Positions 12,901 to 21,900 of a stretch of DNA of 64,000 bases are shown here, one piece after another. Source of the DNA: Nematopogon swammerdamellus (lineage: Eukaryota > Arthropoda > Insecta > Lepidoptera > Adelidae). The position numbers were made by a program, and so were the translations under genes. Where the stretch lies: the NCBI GenBank assembly GCA_946902875.1, contig OX336343.1:7305754-7369753 (forward strand), read 5' to 3'. Numbering within the stretch: the stretch's first letter is position 1; each line of letters opens with the position of its first letter. The notes beneath the pieces are model-generated. The model was not told the DNA's origin, ran no database searches, and saw only the letters and a program-made list of their open reading frames with translations.

Positions 12901-15900
12901 TTATATTGTGTTGTCACACAGAGCAGCTCGTACGACGTGGCCCCGGAGCCGGTGGCTGTGAGCTGGGCAGATGAGACTCTGCGGGCGATGGAATAGTGTA
13001 AATGTGAATTATATTGTGTTGTCACACAGAGCAGCTCGTACGACGTGGCCCCGGAGCCGGTGGCTGTGAGCTGGGCAGATGAGACTCTGCAGGTGATGGA
13101 ATAGTGTAAATGTGAATTATATTGTGTTGTCACACAGAGCAGCTTGTACAACGTGGCCCCGGAGCCAGTGGCCGTGAGCTGGGCAGATGAGACTCTGCAG
13201 GTGATGGAATAGTGTAAATGTGAATTATATTGTGTTGTCACACAGAGCAGCTCGTACGACGTGGCGCCAGAGCCGGTGGCCGTGAGCTGGGCAGATGAGA
13301 CTCTGCAGGTGATGGAATAGTGTAAATGTGAATTATATTGTGTTGTCACACAGAGCAGCTTGTACAACGTGGCCCCGGAGCCGGTGGCTGTGAGCTGGGC
13401 AGATGAGACTCTGCGGTCGATGGACATGCGCGCGCATGAGAGGGACTTCTGGCCGTACATGTACAAGGTCATTCAGGTAACTAAACCAAATTTATTTATT
13501 CATAATATCAACATTGCTAAATTTAAAACAAAACTGGTACACAGTTTCTTGAAGCATGTGTTGTTTAAGTTTGTAGACTAGTCTGAGAAATATTTTGCAG
13601 ACCTATGTAAAAATACTGTGATGTTTTTGCTCGTTATATTCTAATCTTTCATAATAAATCGTTAAATATTTAAATCTGTAATCATAATCAGACATTAACA
13701 CTTCCCCTCTAATTCTCTCCCCGTCCCGCGTGAAGGCTCACCAGAAAGAAGTGCAGCCGACGGTTGCTGCTGGAGTATCCACGCCCAGCCCCAACAAGTG
13801 CAAAAAGAGCAAGTTCAAGTGGAGCAACGTTAGACCTTTCTCTTTCTTATCTTATTGTAACCTAATATGTATCCTAGGCTCCGCTGCAGTGCAGTGTTGC
13901 GTAGTGCTGTCTCACCGTTAAGAGTAACAAACTGACAGGCAACAGACAAAAACCATTTCATTTTTATAATGTTAGGTTCCTAACGTGTCAGTCAGTCAGC
14001 GTGTAAGCGGGCACTGCTGGACATACGTCTCTCCAATTTTCGTCCAGTCCTCCTGGCGTTCAGAGGTACTGAACCACTGCTTTCCTTCCGCCGACGTACT
14101 TGATGTCGTCGTTGCACCTGGCGGGTGGTCTTCCCACACTCCGTTTTCCTCTCCACGGCCGCCAGTGGACAGGACACAGTTACTCCAATGGTTGTCGTCT
14201 CTTCGGCTCACGTGCCCAGCCCACTGCCACTTGAGGTTTGCCACCCGGTGTCCAATATCGACTAATTTGATGCGTCGGCGGATTGCCTCGTTACAAGCGT
14301 CGTTATAAGCGGCGGGTGGCCGAGTGGTTTGGGCATCGGTTTCTCATGCGGGAGGTCCGAGGTTCGAATCCGGTCGGCGTGTACCAATGAGTTTTTTATG
14401 ACGAAAAAATTAACGTGCATACCTACACCCGCTGCTTCACCGTTCGGAACCGGTGTAAAACTGTAGGTCCCTTCCCTTGCCCCTTACTAGGTGGTAGGCT
14501 CAATTGTAGCCGACTGGGTTGGTACCACCGTACTGGATTTAAGATGGCCGCAAGCAACCTCGGTCTCCTCTAGTCCAGTATAGCCAGCAATCCAGGGAAG
14601 TCTCCGGTATGGCACCTACCTTCTCGGAGGTGATATTGGCTGGTTAGAGCATGTGCTGTGGCCCATACCGGATTACATAAAAAAAAAATAATAATAAAAT
14701 ACACACCATATCACGTAGCGATATTCCCAGCATGGCTCGCTCCATTGCTGGCTGGGCAACTTTCAACCTTTGTACAATATAATGACTTTATATTGGATAG
14801 AACATTTTAATTTGGTGCAGTGTGCTGTTTGTGAATGATGAATAAAGGAAAGAAGAAAATCTCAATCACAGACTAAAATGACTGAGAATATTAAGTAGGT
14901 ACATGCAACTGTCCAAGAACATTTAGAAAGTTTGGACGTCAGACTGTCCAATGCTTATATGAGAAACATCGTCGTCAAGCTCCGCGGGTAGCGGAGGGGA
15001 CGGCGCGCGCTCTGATTGGGTGGTATCGGGCGGTATCACGCTCTGATTGCTTCGTAACGAATGGAATTTGTACGTTTATACAAACATCGTGTTACCCTGG
15101 CGCGGGGAAGGTCCGACTTCCTTACCTATTCAATGTTCTTGCAACTGTCAATGGACACTTACCATACAAGACCTATTTCAAATACACAACTACTGATGAA
15201 TGTCGGTTCGCTGGCAGATTGCAGTAATAAATTTAAAAAAAAATTGGTTGTCTGTAAAGTCGGTTTACGGACGATAGTTTTACGTGATAACGCCATACAA
15301 CCCTTGTTTCATGAATATTCTAAATTTGAAATATTTTCCGACCGGCCAGATATTATGGTACGAGTAACCTCGTTTTAATTTCTGCGGCCCTGGTACTTTT
15401 ACAAGCCGACGCTTGGGCCGATTGTGCCTCTCTATCGCTTGTTACGCGCTCTCGCTTGCACACACAGGCTCAGATGGAACGTGACGTGATATTCGTGCGT
15501 GCAGCCGGTGTTCATCAATTTATAAGACGTTATCACGTCAAAAATGCAAATAAATCTGCGAATAGCTTTGAGTTTTTAACCACATACGTGAAATGTTCAA
15601 AATGATCTTACAGCAATGCAAAGGTGTGTGCGGCGAGAGGGAGAGCACCGCGCTGCCGGCGGAGGTGGCGTGGTTGAACTCGCTGCTGGGCCGGATCGCG
15701 TACGACGCGATGCGCAACCCCGCCATCGTCACCCGCATACAGCGCCGCATACAGAGGAAGCTCAACACGCTTAAGGTTGGCACTCGCATCTCTCACCTTT
15801 GTACAGTATACGCCAGTATATAATGTAACATTGAGCTTTAGAAAGATACAATTCGGTTATAGAGCGTCGTCTCTGTCGCACGAGCTTGCACGTCTCTATG

Positions 15901-18900
15901 CGACAGAGACGACGCTAATACGCTTGCTCTCTTACAGCGCGCTAGACGCTTCGGCTCGCGTCAACCCCTCGTCGTCTAGTCTGCGTTGACTACGACGTGG
16001 AACAGAACAGCTAGTCTCAACCAGGCTTGCCAGGTGTTCGGTTTTTTACCGAACTGTTCGGTATTTCAGCACCGTGTTCGGTGTTCGGTATGACGAAAAT
16101 ACCGAAGTATGAGAGGTTCGGTATTTGCTAAATATCGATTCATATCACACATTTATCTACTGTTTCGCAAAATCAAATCCATACAGATTTGGCGCGCTGT
16201 TGCCTGCCGGCGCGTGGTGTAAATTGACGCGTCTTTTCAAGACCCCAGGCTAATAGGAGCTACAGAACACACTCTTGGGAAGACCCTTGCAGATTTTCGC
16301 CGTAACTAATTTGCCTTTTTTTTATAAAAAGCGCGAAATTTTGCGCCGAGCCACCCGTAAGATGTCTAACGACGCCCATGGACGTTCGGTCGCATAAGTC
16401 ATGAAAAGTGTGTTCTTGAAAAATGTAAGGGTCCCCCCTTTGATGTAAAAAGTACGTTTTTTTATCTGAACCATCTGGCAACCCTGGTCTCAACCCATCC
16501 AAATTCTGTGTGAGACTTCCAGTGTGGCCCGCAAGGCTCTAGGAGCTTACCGCCGATCTAGGCAAGCCTAGGTTCTTAAAGACACTATAGACTGATTTAT
16601 GAGGCAGCCCCCTGGCTCCGACTCCGACTGCAAATAATTCTGTCTTGTGCCTTTTTCACACTGGTCTGGTCAGATGGCAGTATTTCTAGACTTTTGTCGT
16701 ATACAGTCCGCGCGCGAGCTCCGAGGAATCGGTATTTGTGGAAATTAATTTATTATAGAATTTGTATAGAATTTTTATGGAGATTCACATTTTGAGATGA
16801 TTATACTATACTAGGCGAGTAATATTATACAAATGTATAATATTAAAATTCTATACAAATTCTATAATAAATAGAATTTGCTCCGAGGAATCGGTATTAA
16901 TATATAATAAGCTCCGAGGAATCGGTATTTGTGGAAATTATTTCCACAAATACGGATTCCTCGGAGCTCGCGCGCGGACTGTAAGTGATGTGTGCATATG
17001 AGTACACACTGTCAGGTGCATATGATTATTGTGTGCGCACAGTTACCATCATTCATGGCGGGGCTGGTGGCGACGGAGCTGTCGCTGGGCTCGGCGACGC
17101 CGCTGGTGGAGGTGGTGGCGGGGCCGGCGTGCGACGAGCGGGGCGTGTGGCTCGACGCGGACGTGCGCTACGACGGCGGCGCATACATCTCCATCAACAC
17201 GCAGATCAACCTCATGAAGCTCAAGGAGAAGAGTGTGTTGTTGTTATTTATAAAAAAAATGTCACCTCTTGTCCCGGCTGCTACACTCTTTATTCTTTAT
17301 TCATCATTCGTATGGTAGTACACTACGCTTGAATTTGTCCTGTTTAGTTTTTACAATCCGGTTCGATTACACCCACAAAGAAGAGCCGGCAAGAAACTTC
17401 GCGGGGTTATTTTTTTAACGTCTTCGATTGCAATACATTGTGACTAACTACACATTAGACACCGCTTACAGTGTTGAGATACAGTTTGAGAGCTAGAATA
17501 ACTTTAAGCTTGATAATCGATGTAATATAAGGAAAGCTGGGTGCTTCTGTTAGTGCCACCGTCCGCACGTACAGATGCACGACGGAGGTGAGGCGCGGGC
17601 TGCGGGGGGTCGCCTTGACTGCTGACGTGTCTTGCCCGTTGTCAAGACTGGCGCCCCCAAACTAGGCGGTAGGCTCAAATTGTAGCCGACTGGGTTGATA
17701 CCACCGTGCTGGATGTAAGATGGCCGCATAGCAGCCTCGGTTGTGTTCTCTTCTAGTCCAGTATAGCTAGCAATCCAGGGTAGTTTCCGGTATGGCACCT
17801 ACCATCTCGGAGGTGATATTGGCTGATCGGAGCATGTGCTTTGGCCCCTCCGTCTCAGCCACCCATACCGGATTACATAAAAAAAAATTACAATTTTCGA
17901 ATTACATAAACAAAAAAACAAAACAAAAACACAAACACCAAAGTTATCCGGCGTCAGGTGTACTTCTAGTTCTGTTAGTAGAATATCCGTTTAGATCCCT
18001 TCATTAATGGCCTAGTTACTCACTATTCACTATAAATAAAGGATGAATACTGAGAGGATCAATTACACGGCAGCAAAATAAATAAAAAAAATTATAATTT
18101 AACTTAGATTTATTCCATTTCTATAAACTAGAATAGGTCTTATTTCACCGAACCTTGCTACAGAGACATCCCTGGAGGAGCAGCTGGAGAGGTTGGGCGA
18201 ATCGGGGGTGGACCACGACGTAGACCTGCTGCAGTCCTCGACCGCCACCGAGACCCCGCCCTTCGTACCTCTCGTAAATATATTTTTACCATTTTGTTAT
18301 TATATTGTTCTTCTCATCTCCCTCTGTTTTACAACAACAGAGAGGTGCACTAAATAGCGTCCGTATTAAGATTTAAGAAGAACAAAACCTTTATCATATT
18401 TTTTTCTGATTCAGCAATAAATTTCAGCTATGGGGCTAACTTAGAATCAGTGTTGCTATACTCATTAGGGATCTGCATAATTAAGGCAAGTGTGCATGTT
18501 CGCATCGCACGTACATCTGAGGTATCGCATCAAACGAATTTGTATAGTACCTATACTTTGAAAAGGTTGCCATAAAATTGTGTTGACTCATCCGCAGTGG
18601 ACAGCTGTCAGTGTTTAAAATAAATAAAATGGCCAGTTCCAGATACTTTCAGTATGACCCACGTAAACGTTTATAACGTAACCACGTAAAACGCCTGTTC
18701 TTGAATGTGTTTGTTGTGCACTTTGCTGACACTACCTTTCTTTCTACTTCCGTTCCCCTTTACTTGATTATATTATCACATTTAGTTATTACCACAGAAA
18801 TATATGGGAAATATCAACATGGCAACCTCTGTTTCACTAACAATAATAATAAGCGCCATCGTGTGACAACTGACCGCAATATATTGTCGTGGGATCGAAT

Positions 18901-21900
18901 TTAGAAACCGAAAGTATGACTGGCGCCTCATTTCCTTGGAACAACATAATTTGTTACAAACATTATCATCCACAGTATGTTGTTGACAGTGCTAACGTTT
19001 ACGGTATGGCTTATTGTTACAGAAGAAGGCGGCGATTTACGACTCTGAGGTGGACGACTCTGCCGAATCGAGCAGCGACGAGGACAGTGCCGCCGCGGCC
19101 GCGCCCACGTTGCTCGACGAAAAGCAGCCGTCACCTGACCCGTTAGTCACTGCACAGTGCCTGCATGATTATATTGCACACTTAGCAAACCAACTAAAGC
19201 AGCATTGACACAATCAAAGTCCGCTTGGACAAAGTACTTTTGACAAAGTAGCTTTGATCCAAATTTACTTTGATACCGGTTGACAGGGTTTCTTCATTCT
19301 TCAAGTAGTCCTGATCGAAAGATGTCGGGACGTGACAGATTTATTGCTAGACGGTACCGGAATTGTAGCAGACTTGTTGATAGAAGCGCTAAGACGGGAA
19401 AAGTAAAGAAACCTCACCAAAGGCATCCTTGGTCCTGTAGTTTTTGAGCCTCACATTCCAAAGAAAAGCTTTTGCCTAGTATAATTGAACAAATTTGAGA
19501 GTATGTCGTATTTATTCACTACAATCTGTCTCCGTCTAGGGGCATTTGGAACTTTGTATAACTCTTGGTTCGTGACTTGTTTAGTGGGGGTCCAGTGTCC
19601 CTCACTATTCTTCTGCAGCATCTACTAGTGCTATGTTGTCTGAGAGTATCTGGCTCGCTCCTTTTTCTTTTTTGCCACGAAGTGCCACTGTTTTTACACT
19701 TGTCACCATTTTGTCTCATTCAAGTGTACTTTGAAAGGTTAAGCGTCGCCCAAGTCCACTTTGATCGGACGCCTTCGTTCAAGTGCGCTTTGATCAGTGT
19801 TGTAGTAGCACTTGTCCGAGGCGACTTTGATTGTGTCAACACAGATTAAACAAACAACACAAGGCAATCAATATTACTGAATCTCTTTCAAATAAACACA
19901 CACAAGGCAATCAATATTACTGAATGTCTTTCAAACTAACACGTAGCATAGGTTGTATCACAAAGGTGCTATACAAGATGTGATTCAACGTAAATACGTA
20001 CTTACATATTTATATATATATATTTCTAGAGGAGAACACAACCGAGGCTGCTATGCGGCCATCTTACATCCAGTACGGTGGTACCAACCCAGTCGGCTAC
20101 AATTTGAGCCTACCACCTAGTAAGGGGCAAGGGAAGGGACCTACAGTTTTAGACCGGTTCCGAACGGTGAAGCAGCAGGTGTAGGTATGAATGTAAATTT
20201 TTTCGTCAGAAAAAACTCATTGGTATAATGCGCGGGGCGGATCTCGGCGTGTCGTCGCCGCAGCGGCTCGTCAGTGTTCTCCCTCGCACCCGCACCGTAC
20301 TTGTATAGTGTATGCGCGTGGCGGGTCGCCCGCTGCGGCGACGACACGCTTAGATCCGTCCCGCGCATTATACACGCCGACGGGATTCGAACCGCGGACC
20401 TCTCGCATGAGAAGCCGATGCCCAAACCACTCGGCCACCCGCCGCTAGGCTGGCTGATGTGTCTGGAGATCAAGGGGGTTTGCACAAAGGTCCTCGACCA
20501 AGAGTGACAAGTTTGCAGGCTTAGAGCCAACCCCTGTCACTAACAACAACAAACAGCATAGTGTTCGACTTGTCTGTCAACTTGCAAAGATGTTGTCGGT
20601 CGGAGGGTGCAGTGTGTGCCTCTTGTGTCAAATGGTTTACTGCATTGTACATATCACACACGCTGAATCCCGACAATCGGGGTAAGCAGAGTAATCGGTG
20701 TTGTGCTGCAAGAACTCTGGTAAATTACAGCACAACACCAACCACCACGTTTCGCAAAGTGGATAATATTAACAAGATTCAATCGATCAAGCAGCAAGTA
20801 AGGTACGAAGACCCACCTGCTGCATGACTCGGTGGAAGTACCGTGCCAAGGTGAGAGGTGGCGAGCCTGTCGCCCTTAAGCACGGCATCTTGTCCTTATC
20901 CCTTAGTCGACATGCATGTGAAGAGATGCAGTGGGGATATTCTTTTTAAGTACCGACCCCACACGGTATTGCATATGCACACATATGGCATTGTGATGGA
21001 TTAAATGATTTGCAGAGGATCAGCGGACGGTGGATCTTCGGCGAAGAAGTTCCTCAGGATTGTGGACAAGATAGCCACATTACGACATGCATGTGAAGAG
21101 ATGCAGTGGGGATATTCTTTTTAAGTACCGACCCCACACGGTATTGCATATGCACACATATGGCATTGTGATGGATTAAATGATTTGCAGAGGATCAGCG
21201 GACGGTGGATCTTCGGCGAAGAAGTTCCTCAGGATTGTGGACAAGATAGCCACCAGCAGATACTTCCAGCAGGTACGTGTATTGTTCTAGGAGGAAGGTG
21301 TGGAACTAAGCTTGCGATGGCTTCACCGAACATATCCGGGCCCATCGGCAGTAGAGGAGGGTGTTAATCGAGGTCGGGAGTAGCGAGTGGCCACTCTAAA
21401 TTTCCCGCGCATGCTTCACGTTTCGGTTCGCATCAAGCCCTCGTCAGCTAGTCTCTCAATATTTAGTGAAGTAACACTTAAATTGACAATGAAAGTTAGT
21501 TTATGTTTTAAAATGTTCTCCATTCTTATAGATGGAAGTAGTTGAGGGCGAACTCTAAGCGGGAAAAGTTTATTTAGTTATTTATTTATTTTAGACAGGC
21601 AGCCTTGGCTGATAGGTCTACATCCGGTTAAAATTTGTTTGTTTTATATATTACCTTGAATTATTATTTGTTTTATTACAATAGCTATGAGAAGGTCCCA
21701 GTGGCAGTGGAGCCAGATAATAATAAAATAATTTATTGTTTAGAACAATGGTTCCTAATTATGTTTTAATCGGTACGGTAATTTTCTGAAACCTAAGTAC
21801 CCCTAAGCAAAATGTATTTTTACTACGAAATAGGTCCCAACCCAATCAACCATTCATCAGTGGAGTTAATTTTCACCAATGAGATAAGTGGGCCCCTTTC

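Noticed and set aside
6147..13353. CRISPR-like array
   Set aside because: Both tandem arrays have near-identical units with no unique spacers, and the genome is eukaryotic.
11443..13472. Minus-strand open frames of 277 and 399 codons with a 36-residue repeat
   Set aside because: They are the opposite strand of the 108-bp array (36 codons per unit). The break between them comes from the one unit that is 7 bp short. No independent coding evidence.
21185..21367. Open frame RISGRWIFGEEVPQDC as the coding frame of exon 19
   Set aside because: It does not fit the phase of exon 18 or 20. The alternative frame gives KKFLRIVDKIA, which fits TEX2 and both phases.
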